Source of the DNA: CATOSK01 sp034423195
Lineage (GTDB): Bacteria; Chloroflexota; Dehalococcoidia; Lucifugimonadales; UBA3495
Reading direction: 5' to 3'
Assembly (NCBI GenBank): GCA_034423195.1
Contig: DAOUIZ010000059.1
Coordinates: 1-64,000 of the forward strand
DNA length: 64,000 bases
Shown here: positions 1 to 8,110 of the stretch, piece by piece
Layout of the letters: each line of letters starts with the position of its first letter
Numbering within the stretch: the first letter of the stretch is position 1
Notes under the pieces: model-generated
Databases searched by the model: none
Seen by the model: only the letters and a program-made list of their open reading frames with translations
What the model was told of the DNA's origin: nothing
Program-made: the position numbers and the translations under genes

Positions 1-38
1 AAGCTGGTTCCCTCGACGCCGCTCCTCATCACCACACC

Positions 39-350
39 TCACAACCTGTACCTCTGCCTCGCTTTACACCACGATTCTATCAGTACCCTAAATTTAGAAT
101 GCGTTGGCCCTGCGGGGGTGATGAGTTCAGTCCCCTCCAGCCTGACGTTGGCGTAACCTACCTGGACGGGTTTCTCGCTGCCGTCGGCCAGCCGCGAGGC
201 GATAGTCCTTTCGGCCGCCACTCCCAGGGCCTGCAGCATTTCCCGTGGCAAAGCCGTATAGGTGGAGCCGGTGTCCACCTCGACCTCCACTCTCTGGAAA
301 TTCCTCCCCTGGAGGTCTCCCACTTCTATTGTTGCAAATACCGTTCCCAT
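39..350 (-). CDS. Clan AA aspartic protease-like protein, apparently C-terminally truncated
   Basis: The 103-residue product starts MGTVFATIEVGD and carries the retropepsin-type DTGST active-site motif near residue 27. This is followed by the ALP and LGV segments usual in small bacterial aspartic-protease-like proteins. Homology seems to run only to about residue 73 (VRLEG). Family members, at roughly 120 residues, then continue with a hydrophobic VVFG / LLGA segment. Here the tail becomes unrelated sequence rich in K, R and W, so the gene looks truncated or frameshifted. It is divergent from the gene at 547. The motif is seen directly; the truncation is inferred from remembered family architecture. 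Confidence 0.5.
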   Translation of the reverse strand: MGTVFATIEVGDLQGRNFQRVEVEVDTGSTYTALPREMLQALGVAAERTIASRLADGSEKPVQVGYANVRLEGTELITPAGPTHSKFRVLIESWCKARQRYRL

Positions 351-546
351 ATCGCACCGCCCGTTGGCCGTATTTTCTTATCCTGCGGGGAGGATAGCAA
401 TTGCAAGCTTGGCTATCCTTCACCTCTTTCCCGGTTTCTGGTATGCTCTTGCCGTCATTGCGAAATCGGAAGCAGCCGGCGCCGGGACCGTTCCATCGTC
501 CACCAGACTCCGAGCGCCCAAACGAAGAACTTGAGGAGGCCCCGCC

Positions 547-1233
547 TTGTACCAGACCATCAGCGACGAGACCTTTGCCGCCCTCCAGCAGATTGACGGC
601 CCCAGCATCTGCAACGCCATCGAGGGGTTCAACTACCGCTCCAAGGCGGACGGATTCATGGGCCCCGAAATCCGCTCCATCTACTCCGACCTGCCCCCGG
701 CCCTCGGCTACGCCGTCACCGGCGTGGTCAGTTCGGTGCGCCCCGAAGGCCGCAACGTCGCCCGCGAGGAATGGTGGGACCTGATCGCCTCCGTGCCGGG
801 CCCCCGCTTCATCATCCTTCACGACATGGACAATCCCCCTCTGGGCGCTTATTGGGGCGAGGTCCAGGGCAACATCCACAAGGCTCTGGGCGCCGTCGGA
901 GTCGCCACCGACGGAACGGTCCGCGACCTCGACGAAGTCCGCGGCCTCGGGTTCCACTTCTTCGCCAAGGACATCTGCGTCTCCCATGCCTATACCCACC
1001 TGGTGGAAATCGGAATCCCCGTCACCGTTGGCGGCCTGACCGTCAACACCGGCGACCTCATCCACGGGGACAAGCACGGCGTCAGCCACATTCCCTTCGA
1101 ACTCGCCGACCTCATCCCCGCCAAGGTCCAGGAAATCGCCGACTACGAGGCCAAGACCATCAGCGTCTGCCAGTCTCCCGATTTTTCCATGGAGGCCCTC
1201 AAGGAAGTCGCCAAGATTACCCGCCCCTATTAA
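547..1233 (+). CDS. RraA-like / 4-hydroxy-4-methyl-2-oxoglutarate aldolase family protein
   Basis: The 228-residue protein has the RraA/HMG-aldolase fold signatures: DGPSICNAIEGF near the N-terminus, GEVQGNIHKALGAVGVATDG in the middle and RDLDEV just after. Members are either divalent-metal pyruvate aldolases acting on 4-hydroxy-4-methyl-2-oxoglutarate and related acids, or RNase E inhibitors. The aldolase role is more likely in this catabolic neighbourhood. The start is TTG, chosen because a strong GAGGAGG lies about 8 nt upstream and no ATG fits. Length is normal for the family. The exact substrate cannot be told from sequence. Confidence 0.85.
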   Translation: MYQTISDETFAALQQIDGPSICNAIEGFNYRSKADGFMGPEIRSIYSDLPPALGYAVTGVVSSVRPEGRNVAREEWWDLIASVPGPRFIILHDMDNPPLGAYWGEVQGNIHKALGAVGVATDGTVRDLDEVRGLGFHFFAKDICVSHAYTHLVEIGIPVTVGGLTVNTGDLIHGDKHGVSHIPFELADLIPAKVQEIADYEAKTISVCQSPDFSMEALKEVAKITRPY

Positions 1234-1370
1234 TTTCTGGACAGTTGCGGTGCCGCGCCCGTGTCTCCCCCTGTCGCGCCCGTCTCCGGGTGCGGCCCAT
1301 GCGGGAAACGGCGGGAGCGTACTGCGGCACCCCTGTATATTAGACGGATGAATTTGACGGTCTGTAACCA

Positions 1371-2117
1371 ATGAAATCAACGGCCACTTTGCTCGCCAGA
1401 CTCCCTTGGCTGCTGCTTCCGGCCACCCTGCTCCTTGCCGGATGCCTCCTGTTGGAGGAGCCGGAAGCCCCCTCCGAGGCCCCGACCGGCCCGCCTCCCG
1501 TATCGGAACAATTTACCCCCACGCCCGTGCCCGCCTCCGGCTCTTCCGGCTCCCCTTCCGGTGCGGACGCCCAGACTCCCCGCTCCGGCCCCAGGCAGTA
1601 TGACTCTCCTCCGCCCATGACCATCGACCCCAGCCGGAGGTACATCGCGACCATTGCTACGAGCCGGGGCGAAATGGCGGTTGCTCTCTATCCTGCCGAC
1701 GCCCCCATTACGGTCAATAACTTCATCTTCCTCGCTCGGGAAGGGTTCTACGACGGAGTCCCCTTCCACCGCATCATCAAGGACTTCATGGTGCAGACCG
1801 GAGACCCCACCGGCACCGGCGCCGGCGGCCCCGGCTACCGCTTCGCCGACGAACCCGTCGGCCGGAACTACACCAAGGGAATCGTGGCCATGGCCAACGC
1901 CGGCCCCAACACCAACGGCAGCCAGTTCTTCATCGTCCATGCCAGCGATGCCGGCCTCCCCCCCAGCTACACCATCTTCGGGGAGGTCGTCTCCGGACTC
2001 GGCACTCTTGATGCCATTGCCAACACCCCGGTCCGCCCCTCGCGTTCCGGCGAGGTTTCGGTCCCCACCGAAACCGTTATTATCGAAGGCATTCGGATCT
2101 CCGAGGATGGTTCCTAA
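1371..2117 (+). CDS. Cyclophilin-type peptidyl-prolyl cis-trans isomerase, lipoprotein
   Basis: The 248-residue protein has a lipoprotein signal (hydrophobic stretch ending LLLAGC, Cys about residue 25). A Pro/Ser-rich linker to about residue 85 follows, then a complete cyclophilin domain. Visible signatures are FHRIIKDFMVQTGDP (catalytic Arg), GIVAMANAGPNTNGSQFFI and the YTIFGEV segment. It should act as a prolyl isomerase anchored on the outer face of the cytoplasmic membrane, helping fold exported proteins. No clear Shine-Dalgarno precedes the ATG. It stands alone between unrelated genes. Confidence 0.93.
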   Translation: MKSTATLLARLPWLLLPATLLLAGCLLLEEPEAPSEAPTGPPPVSEQFTPTPVPASGSSGSPSGADAQTPRSGPRQYDSPPPMTIDPSRRYIATIATSRGEMAVALYPADAPITVNNFIFLAREGFYDGVPFHRIIKDFMVQTGDPTGTGAGGPGYRFADEPVGRNYTKGIVAMANAGPNTNGSQFFIVHASDAGLPPSYTIFGEVVSGLGTLDAIANTPVRPSRSGEVSVPTETVIIEGIRISEDGS

Positions 2118-2292
2118 CCGCCCACGCCGAGCCAGGTTGGGACGCCATATCTTGACCCGGCCCCTCCCGTCCATTGTTTGCTTGGCGTGATTCCGGCAAG
2201 CCCGTCGGATTGCCATCCCTCGGCTGCTTCATCAGCGTGCCCGTAAGTTCGCTGCGCTTTCCACCTTCCCCAATCCGGTAGGAGTATTTTCC

Positions 2293-3114
2293 GTGGCTTT
2301 CCAGTGCCTCCTGTACGAAAAGAAGGGCCCCATTTGCTACCTGACTCTCAACCGCCCCGACAAGCTGAACGCATTGAACGGCGCCATCCTGACCGAATTT
2401 CGGGAGGCTATGGATGTCATCGAGGTTGACCCCGACATACGGGTGGTGATTCTGACCGGCGCCGGCCGGGCCTTCTCCGCCGGGTTCGACCTGGAACGTG
2501 GCCCCGACTCCGCCGACCCCCACGAAATGCAGGCCCACGAATGGCGGGAGCATCTCAACGCCTTCGTCGACACCTTTCTGAAGGTCTGGCGCCTGAGCAA
2601 GCCCGTCATAGCCGCGGTCAACGGGTACGCCCTGGCCGGCGCCTGTGAGCTAGTGCAGGTCTGCGACGTCAAGATTGCCTCCGACCGGGCCGTCCTGGGC
2701 GAGCCGGAAATCCGGGCCGGACTCGGGCCGCCGTTGTTGATCACCCCCTTCAGCGTCAACCTCGCCATGGCCAAGGAAATGCTCCTCACCGGAGACACCG
2801 TGGACGCCCACGAAGCCGCCCGCATCGGCCTGGTCAACCGGGTCGTCCCCCACGACCGGCTCATGGAGGAGTGCGAACGGGTGGCCACCAAGATTTCCCG
2901 CATGTCCGAGGTCGGCGTCCGCATGACCAAGCTGTCCGTCAACCGCGCCCTCGAGGGCATGGGATTCCTGTCCGCCGTCGAGACCAACGTCGAGCTGATG
3001 ACCCATTTCGACATCAGCGTCTCCCCGGAACAGCAGGAATTCAACGCCATCCGGGAGAAGAAGGGTCTTCGGGCCGCCCTGGACTGGCGGGACGCCCGCT
3101 TCCGGGATATATGA
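2293..3114 (+). CDS. Enoyl-CoA hydratase/isomerase family protein
   Basis: The 273-residue crotonase-fold protein starts at GTG with TAGGAG about 10 nt upstream. The oxyanion-hole segments are visible as TGAGRAFSAGFDL (about residue 57) and AVNGYALAGACELVQVCD (about residue 103), followed by GEPEIRAGLGP, where the catalytic Glu usually sits. It probably hydrates or isomerises an acyl-CoA, as in beta-oxidation or aromatic/branched-chain catabolism. A RidA gene follows after about 95 nt in the same direction and may be co-transcribed. The substrate is not predictable. Confidence 0.92.
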   Translation: MAFQCLLYEKKGPICYLTLNRPDKLNALNGAILTEFREAMDVIEVDPDIRVVILTGAGRAFSAGFDLERGPDSADPHEMQAHEWREHLNAFVDTFLKVWRLSKPVIAAVNGYALAGACELVQVCDVKIASDRAVLGEPEIRAGLGPPLLITPFSVNLAMAKEMLLTGDTVDAHEAARIGLVNRVVPHDRLMEECERVATKISRMSEVGVRMTKLSVNRALEGMGFLSAVETNVELMTHFDISVSPEQQEFNAIREKKGLRAALDWRDARFRDI

Positions 3115-3208
3115 CCGTCCGCCCCGGCCGGTTGCCCCTTCGCCCTCCGCGCCGGCGGTCCTGCATTCCCGGCTGCATTCTTGGCCCGCATTCTTGGGAG
3201 GTGAGTCC

Positions 3209-3691
3209 ATGCCTCACGACACCGGAGATAAAATCGAAGCCAGGCTGAATGCCCTGGGCTATTCCCTGCCCCCTCCGCCGCCCCCGGCCGGCAACTACCT
3301 TCCCGCCGCCCGCAGCGGCAACGTCATGTGGCTTGCCGGGGTTGGCTCCCGCCAGGTCGACGGGCCCGTCGTCACCGGCAAGCTCGGCGCGGACCTCACC
3401 ACCGAGGAAGGCTATGCCGCTGCCCGTCTCTGCGCCCTCAACCTGCTGACCCGCATCAAGGCCGAGTTGGGCTCCATCGACCGGGTTTCCCGCATCCTCA
3501 AGGTCGTGGAGATGGTCAACAGCTCCCCCGATTTCTTCCAGCAGGCCCAGGTCGTCGATGGCGCTTCCGACCTCTTCGTCGAGCTGTATGGCGATGCCGG
3601 ACGCCACGCCCGTTCCGCCCCCGGCATGGCCGCCCTGCCCAACAACACCTCCGTCATCTGCGAGTGCGTCATCGAAATAGCCCCGGACTAA
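3209..3691 (+). CDS. RidA (YjgF/UK114) family protein
   Basis: The 160-residue protein belongs to the RidA superfamily: a hydrophobic beta strand in NVMWLAGVGS, then GKLGADLTTEEGYAAARLCALNLLTRIKAELG and the C-terminal CECVIEIA strand. Canonical RidA hydrolyses reactive enamines/imines released by PLP enzymes. This longer form, with Asn-rich LPNNTSVICECV replacing the usual Arg loop, may belong to a divergent subgroup with another activity. ATG 3209 is chosen because GGGAGGTGA lies directly upstream; a TTG 15 nt earlier would overlap that site. Confidence 0.88.
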   Translation: MPHDTGDKIEARLNALGYSLPPPPPPAGNYLPAARSGNVMWLAGVGSRQVDGPVVTGKLGADLTTEEGYAAARLCALNLLTRIKAELGSIDRVSRILKVVEMVNSSPDFFQQAQVVDGASDLFVELYGDAGRHARSAPGMAALPNNTSVICECVIEIAPD

Positions 3692-3813
3692 GCAACTTCT
3701 TCAAAACCAGTGGGAATGTCTGGGAGCCTCTGGCTTACCTCGGTGCCGTTCTAAATTGGATGATGTAGGGTCAACAACCGCACATCGCGTCTATCAACAC
3801 CGGGGAGGACAAC

Positions 3814-4662
3814 ATGCTGACGGCAGTTAGTTGGAACATAGCCCGCCGGAGGCAACCATGGCGGGAGTTGGTGGGGATGCAGGTGGACTTGGCGCTACTC
3901 CAGGAAGCCGGAGATCCCCCGCCGGATGTAGCTTCCCGAGTCAAAACCAGTCCGTATCAACCATGGCACAAGGACAGCCCCCATTCAGGCGAGCCTTACT
4001 TCGACCGCTGGACCAAGATCGTTTGCCTGTCGGACCGGGTCGAGGTCAAGTGGTTCCGCCAGGAAGCCCCGGTTGTCTGGGCCAACGAAGACGAGATTCT
4101 GACCAGCGGTGTTGGCATCAGTGACGCAGCCCTCGTCACCCCGCTCGACGGTGGCGAACCATTTATCGCGGTTTCGATGTACGCCCGCTGGGTGCGTCCT
4201 CATCCGTTGAACAGAAGCAGGTCCCGGGCAGAGCAGCCCGACGGCTCGGCACACCGCATCATTTCCGATATATCCGCCTTCGTTGGAACCTATGACCCGC
4301 TTCCCCACCGAATCCTGGCTGCCGGCGACCTCAACATGAGCTTCGGCAGCACGGACCCCTTCAACGACCGCGCCCAGACCGTCATGGACCGCATGAAAGT
4401 GCTGGGGTTCGAGTACGCGGGACCACAGTACCCCAATGGCAGGCGTGCCGACCCTGTCCCCGCGCATCTCACAGCCGAGTCCCTGGATGTTCCCACATTC
4501 CATTCCGGCCAGAGCAGTCCCGCCGCCGCATACGCCCAGTTGGACCACGTCTTCGCTTCGCGAGGGTTTCACGAGCAAGTGACCACCCGGGCCTTGAACG
4601 AAGTTGAGGAATGGGGAAGCAGTGACCATTGTCGGATTGGGATAGAAATTCGGACCGGATGA
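3814..4662 (+). CDS. Endonuclease/exonuclease/phosphatase (EEP) superfamily protein
   Basis: The 282-residue product starts MLTAVSWNIARRR, the N-terminal EEP strand with Asn (SWNIA). The acidic metal residue is probably in VDLALLQEAG. AAGDLNMSFG (about residue 171) matches the GDxN motif, and WGSSDHCRIGIEI at the C-terminus matches the SDH motif. All catalytic elements of a Mg-dependent phosphoesterase are therefore present. The substrate could be DNA, RNA, lipid or inositol phosphate and cannot be assigned. There is no signal peptide. ATG 3814 has GGGGAGGA 6 nt upstream. Confidence 0.85.
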   Translation: MLTAVSWNIARRRQPWRELVGMQVDLALLQEAGDPPPDVASRVKTSPYQPWHKDSPHSGEPYFDRWTKIVCLSDRVEVKWFRQEAPVVWANEDEILTSGVGISDAALVTPLDGGEPFIAVSMYARWVRPHPLNRSRSRAEQPDGSAHRIISDISAFVGTYDPLPHRILAAGDLNMSFGSTDPFNDRAQTVMDRMKVLGFEYAGPQYPNGRRADPVPAHLTAESLDVPTFHSGQSSPAAAYAQLDHVFASRGFHEQVTTRALNEVEEWGSSDHCRIGIEIRTG

Positions 4663-4751
4663 GCCCCTCCTAATCACCGACCGAGATAGCTCAGCCATCA
4701 TCTAACCGCCCATGGTAATCCATCATCCATTTTAGAACGGAACCCTTACCT

Positions 4752-4789
4752 CCCGTCATTCCCGCGCAGGCGGGAATCCAGACCCCCGT
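4752..4789. repeat. REP-like palindromic repeat, copy 1 (ATTCCCGC...GCGGGAAT)
   Basis: The core ATTCCCGC GCAG GCGGGAAT is a perfect 8-bp inverted repeat, followed by CCAGACCCCCGT. Related copies lie at 13418-13456 and, inverted, at 15570-15592. It sits in a 269-nt gap holding no gene. This type of 'gtcattcccgc' palindrome is widespread in intergenic DNA of many bacteria. Confidence 0.75.
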
Positions 4790-4931
4790 GTCGTCCCCAT
4801 GTCGCACGGTTCCAACTTAGGACAGTGCGTTCTCACACCCCCCCTGAGCGTCAATGGGACCAGCGTGATAGCATTAGCTTTGTGAAAGCCTCTCGGCATC
4901 ACCGGCCCCCCATCTCCCGGCAGGAGGCCCC

Positions 4932-6014
4932 ATGAAAATCACCCGCGTCGAATGTCTCTTGTTGGACCGCCAGTTCCCCTTCGTCCGGGTCTATACCGAC
5001 GAAGGTTTGGTTGGCATCGGCGAGTGTTTCCGCCGTCAGCCCGAGCTGGTCAAGTTCCTCATTGACTCCACCCTGGGCCCCGCCATCCAAGGCCGGGACC
5101 CCCTGGATACCGAGCTAAGGTGGCAGGACATGGTCCGCGCCGGCTGCGCCGTGGAAATGGGCGGAGCGGTCTTCTGCGCCATCGCCGGGTTGGACATCGC
5201 CCTCTGGGACATCAAGGGGAAAGCCCTGGGCCTTCCCATCTATCGCCTCCTCGGCGGCGCAGTCCGCGAAGAGGTACGGATGTACGCCAGCTCCCTGCGC
5301 CGGGACTTGACCCCTCTCCAGGAAGCCCGGCGGGCCGCTTCCCTAGTTGACGCCGGATACACCGCCTACAAGCTCCACAGCGCCGTCCCCGGGGCCGTCG
5401 ACGACCCTGCCGACCAGACCGTCGCCACCGTCACCGAGGTGCGCCGCGCGGTGGGCGACGGCGTGGAAATCCTGGTGGACGTCAACGGCGCTTTCTCCGC
5501 CCACCATGCCATCGAAATCGGCCGCCAGTTGGAAGACCTGGGAGTATTCCATTTCGAGGAGCCCCGCCCCTTCTACGACCTCGACGGCCTGGCCCAGGTC
5601 GCCGACGCTCTGACCGTTCCCATCGCCTCCGGCGAAATGATCTTCACCCACCACCAGTACCGCGACCTCATCGTTCAGGGCCGGGTGGACATCCTGCAGC
5701 CGGACATCGTCAAGGTGCCCGGCTTCACCGAGTTCCAGCGCATCGCCGCCCTGGCATCCGCTTTCGGAAAGCCCATGACCATCCACAACACTCAGCCCAT
5801 CCTCAGCACCGTCGCCCACCTGCACGTCTGCGCCGCCTATTCCAACATGCCCTACGCCCAGGAGTACAACATCGAGCCCATATCCATCCGCGACGAGTGG
5901 CCCGTCCTGAAGGACCCGCTTCAGGTGCATGGGGGCTGGCTCCGGGTTCCCGGCGGGCCCGGGTTGGGCGTAGAGTTGGACGACGGCGTTGTCGCCCGCC
6001 TGGCCCAGGCGTAA
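4932..6014 (+). CDS. Mandelate racemase/muconate lactonizing enzyme family protein
   Basis: The 360-residue enolase-superfamily protein has an N-terminal capping domain (MKITRVECLLLDRQFPFVRV) and a TIM barrel with the expected metal ligands in order: LVDVNGAFS (Asp), FEEPRPFYD (Glu) and ASGEMIF (Glu). A KLH motif sits in TAYKLHSAVPG and a likely general-base His in IHNTQPILST. These features place it in the mandelate racemase subgroup, which includes sugar-acid dehydratases and racemases. The actual substrate is unknown. Start ATG has AGGAGG 5 nt upstream. Such genes often occur in many paralogous copies in SAR202-type genomes (recalled, not tested). Confidence 0.9.
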   Translation: MKITRVECLLLDRQFPFVRVYTDEGLVGIGECFRRQPELVKFLIDSTLGPAIQGRDPLDTELRWQDMVRAGCAVEMGGAVFCAIAGLDIALWDIKGKALGLPIYRLLGGAVREEVRMYASSLRRDLTPLQEARRAASLVDAGYTAYKLHSAVPGAVDDPADQTVATVTEVRRAVGDGVEILVDVNGAFSAHHAIEIGRQLEDLGVFHFEEPRPFYDLDGLAQVADALTVPIASGEMIFTHHQYRDLIVQGRVDILQPDIVKVPGFTEFQRIAALASAFGKPMTIHNTQPILSTVAHLHVCAAYSNMPYAQEYNIEPISIRDEWPVLKDPLQVHGGWLRVPGGPGLGVELDDGVVARLAQA

Positions 6015-6062
6015 TCCCGCAGCCCTGGATTGACTTGTAGTCCTGGATTGAGAGGAATTGCC

Positions 6063-6986
6063 ATGCGGATCTGCTCACTGCAGCCCGGCGCCACCGAGAT
6101 CGTGTATGCCCTGGGGTTGGAGGACGACCTTTACGGCGTCACGTCCAGGTGCGACTACCCGCCGGGCGCCGCCGCCAAGCCGGTGGTGGTGCGTAGCGTT
6201 TTCGACGGGCAGCATCTTTCCAGCGGGGACATCAGCCGGGCCATCGCCCAGCGGTTCGCCGGCGGCGAGAAGATATACAACGTGGACGAGGACCTTCTCC
6301 GCGCCGCCAACCCCGACCTCCTCCTGACCCAGGACATCTGCGAGGTTTGAGCCCTCTCCCCTCGGCAGGTGGCCGAGCTCAGCGGCGTCCTCAACAAGGA
6401 ACCCCGGGTCCTGTCCCTGACCCCGACTTACCTCGAAGATGTCCTCGAAGATGTCCGCCGGGTTGGGGAGGCTGCGGGCGTCCCGGACCGCGCCGCCGGC
6501 CTGGTGGAAGGGCTTCAGAACCGCATCGGCGCCGTGGCCCAGAGGACGGCCAATGTGTCCCGCCGGCCCCGCATTCTCCAGTTGGAATGGATAGACCCCC
6601 TCCTCTGCGGCGGCCACTGGGTCGTCGAAATGGTCGAGCTGGCAGGAGGGGATCCCTGCTTCGGCTCCAGGCACTCCGGGGCTTCCCGCCTCGACTGGGA
6701 CGAGGTCGTTGCCAGCCAGCCGGACATGGTCCTGTTCATGCCCTGCGGCTTCGACCTCAACCGCGCCATGGAGGACGTCCCCATCCTCACCTCCCTCCCC
6801 GGCTGGAACTCCCTCCCCGCCGTCCAACAAGGAAATGTCCACGTAGTTGACGGAGGCGCATACACCAGCCGCCTGGGACCCCGCCTGGTCACCGGCCTGG
6901 AAATCCTCGCCGAACTCATCCATCCCAGTCTGTTCTCCGGGATGATTCCCGCCAACTCGGTCCAGCGCATACTCTCCCCCGGCTGA
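6063..6986 (+). CDS. BtuF-like corrinoid/metal-chelate-binding protein with in-frame TGA at codon 96 (candidate selenoprotein)
   Basis: One frame runs from ATG 6063 (GAGAGGAAT upstream) to the stop at 6986, broken only by TGA at 6348-6350. Without the TGA the product is 307 residues, normal for cytosolic-type COG0614 cobalamin-binding proteins. Family signatures lie on both sides: SLQPGATEIVYALGLEDDLYG, SRCDYPP, LLLTQDICEV before the TGA; ALSPRQVAEL, PRVLSLTPTYLEDVLEDV, LQLEWIDPLLCGGHW and MVLFMPCGFD after it. As recalled, relatives have CEVCAVS or CDVCAVS at the break, so the TGA replaces the second Cys of a CxxC. A SECIS-like hairpin follows. No signal peptide is seen. Either this is a selenoprotein (C93, U96) or a TGC/TGT-to-TGA nonsense pseudogene. 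No selA/B/C/D gene is in the window. Confidence 0.8.
6348..6381 (+). promoter_or_regulatory. SECIS-like RNA hairpin immediately after the in-frame TGA
   Basis: The upper stem CTCGGC (6361-6366) pairs perfectly with GCCGAG (6372-6377) around the loop AGGTG (6367-6371). Sixteen nucleotides separate the TGA from the loop, and a G is the second loop base. A lower stem is possible between TGAG (6348-6351) and CTCA (6378-6381), leaving a 9-nt 5' bulge. From memory, the E. coli fdhF SECIS has 17 nt of spacing and an AGGTCT loop, so geometry and loop are similar. It lies inside coding sequence, as bacterial SECIS elements do. Confidence 0.55.
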
Positions 6987-7086
6987 CGCCCTGCCTTACC
7001 AGGCTGCCGGGCTTCCCGGGCCATCGCACACGGCAAATACCGCTACCAGACATGTGAGCCTCCTGGCTCAATCAGTGGTCCCCGGA

Positions 7087-7404
7087 TTATCGAACGGCGT
7101 TCACTTCGAGTTGGACGCCTTCGTGCTGCTGGATCCGGCTGATGACCTCGAAGAGGTTGCGGGCGTAGGGATTGCCGGTCGGTCCGAACATTCGCATGAG
7201 ACTCTTGGGCGGCTTGCCGGTAAGGGAGCCGAGCTCCTCGAATCCGATGGTGGCGTTGATGTAGTCGCGCAGTACGATCTTGCCCGTTTCCACATCTCCG
7301 GCCAGCAGGCACTCGACTCCTTCCTTCAGCAGTCCCTCGCGGAAGGACGGGTCTCGCCCGGCGCGGGCCTGCACGGTCTCTTTGAAGTCACGGGTGAGCG
7401 GCAT
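7087..7404 (-). CDS. HigA-like antitoxin / transcriptional regulator
   Basis: The 105-residue protein resembles antidotes of RelE-family modules of the HigBA type. It has an N-terminal helix with FREGLLKEGVECLLAGDVETGK, then IGFEELGSLTGKPPKSLMRMFGPTGNPYARNLFEVISRI, which fits a helix-turn-helix DNA-binding region. It should neutralise the toxin encoded just upstream and repress the shared promoter. The ATG lies 3 nt after the toxin stop, with GCAGGAGG inside the toxin's last codons, so the two genes are translationally linked. The order is toxin first, as in hig-type loci. Confidence 0.83.
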   Translation of the reverse strand: MPLTRDFKETVQARAGRDPSFREGLLKEGVECLLAGDVETGKIVLRDYINATIGFEELGSLTGKPPKSLMRMFGPTGNPYARNLFEVISRIQQHEGVQLEVNAVR

Positions 7405-7407
7405 ATC

Positions 7408-7737
7408 TCAAACCTCCTGCTGCTTGCGGCGTCTGTATTCCTGCCAGAGCCGGCGGGCATCCTGGATGTCCCTCTGCTGGCGGGCCTTGGTGCCTCCGCC
7501 AAGCAGGACTATCAGGGTGTCTCCGTCTCTGCCGAAATAAACTCGGTAACCTGGGCCGACGTTGATGCGGCACTCCAGCACTCCACTGCCAACGCCTCTT
7601 ACGCTTGACAAGTTGCCGGCCTCCATGCGGGCGAGGGCCGTCCTCACTCTGACCGCCGCCCTGGCGTCAAGATCATCGAACCACCGGCCAAAAGGACTGC
7701 GGCCCTGGGTGTCGGTGTATTCTCTAATCTCGATCAC
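7408..7737 (-). CDS. RelE/HigB-type toxin (phage Gp49-like family)
   Basis: The 109-residue basic protein has family segments SPFGRWFDDLDARAAVRVRTALARMEAGNLSSVRGVGSGVLECRINVGPGYRVYFGRDGDTLIVLLGGGTKARQQRDI in order: the helix pair, the ECRI strand, GYRVYF and the GGGTKxxQ C-terminal strand. This family comprises ribosome-dependent mRNA interferases (known for the family). Catalysis probably involves the Arg/Lys/Gln residues of the last strands. Start is GTG with no Shine-Dalgarno, and a palindrome ends about 10 nt upstream, so a very short leader or leaderless transcript is possible. Confidence 0.85.
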   Translation of the reverse strand: MIEIREYTDTQGRSPFGRWFDDLDARAAVRVRTALARMEAGNLSSVRGVGSGVLECRINVGPGYRVYFGRDGDTLIVLLGGGTKARQQRDIQDARRLWQEYRRRKQQEV

Positions 7738-7746
7738 ACTAATATG

Positions 7747-7762
7747 GTAACAATAATGTTAC
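7747..7762. promoter_or_regulatory. Palindromic operator candidate of the toxin-antitoxin pair
   Basis: GTAACA ATAA TGTTAC is a perfect inverted repeat with 6-bp arms, 9 nt upstream of the toxin start in a locally AT-rich patch. Its position fits autoregulation by the antitoxin. Confidence 0.5.
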
Positions 7763-8110
7763 TAAAATGCCAAGGCTACACGGCGGAGTTCGAGCCTTGG
7801 CAGGTTTCAAATGGGAATTGGTGGAATTTCGGGAATTCAAATGCGATTGCCCTTTGAACAAGTCCCTTCCCCCCTTGGCGGAAAGGCTCTAGAGTTATGT
7901 TAACTTGCGCCACTTTGCTCAATACTCGCACCGGGCTTCCTCGGGGGCACAGGACATTGCCGTGCTAGACTGCGCCCGTTTTCATTTTATTCCGGTGTTT
8001 CCGGAACGCGGCGAAATTACGTTTTCGGGTCGATGACGCGGCCGGGGATGCCTGTATTCCTGGGATATAGGCCTTCAGCAGCACTATTCTTCGTTTTCAA
8101 GGACGCGTTT
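7763..8110. other. Intergenic region, no gene seen
   Basis: About 350 nt between the divergent toxin-antitoxin operon and the recombinase gene. It should hold the recombinase promoter. An in-frame upstream ATG at 8033 exists but lacks a ribosome-binding site. No RNA gene or repeat was recognised. Confidence 0.4.

Noticed and set aside
127..1380. Minus-strand open frame of 417 codons over the RraA-like gene
   Set aside because: Antisense shadow with repetitive Gly/Asp/Val composition.
5900..6062. Cobalamin riboswitch upstream of the BtuF-like gene
   Set aside because: The gap to the previous gene is under 50 nt and no B12-box-like sequence is present.
6330..6380. Programmed or accidental frameshift in the BtuF-like gene
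   Set aside because: Both halves are in the same reading frame; only a stop codon interrupts it.
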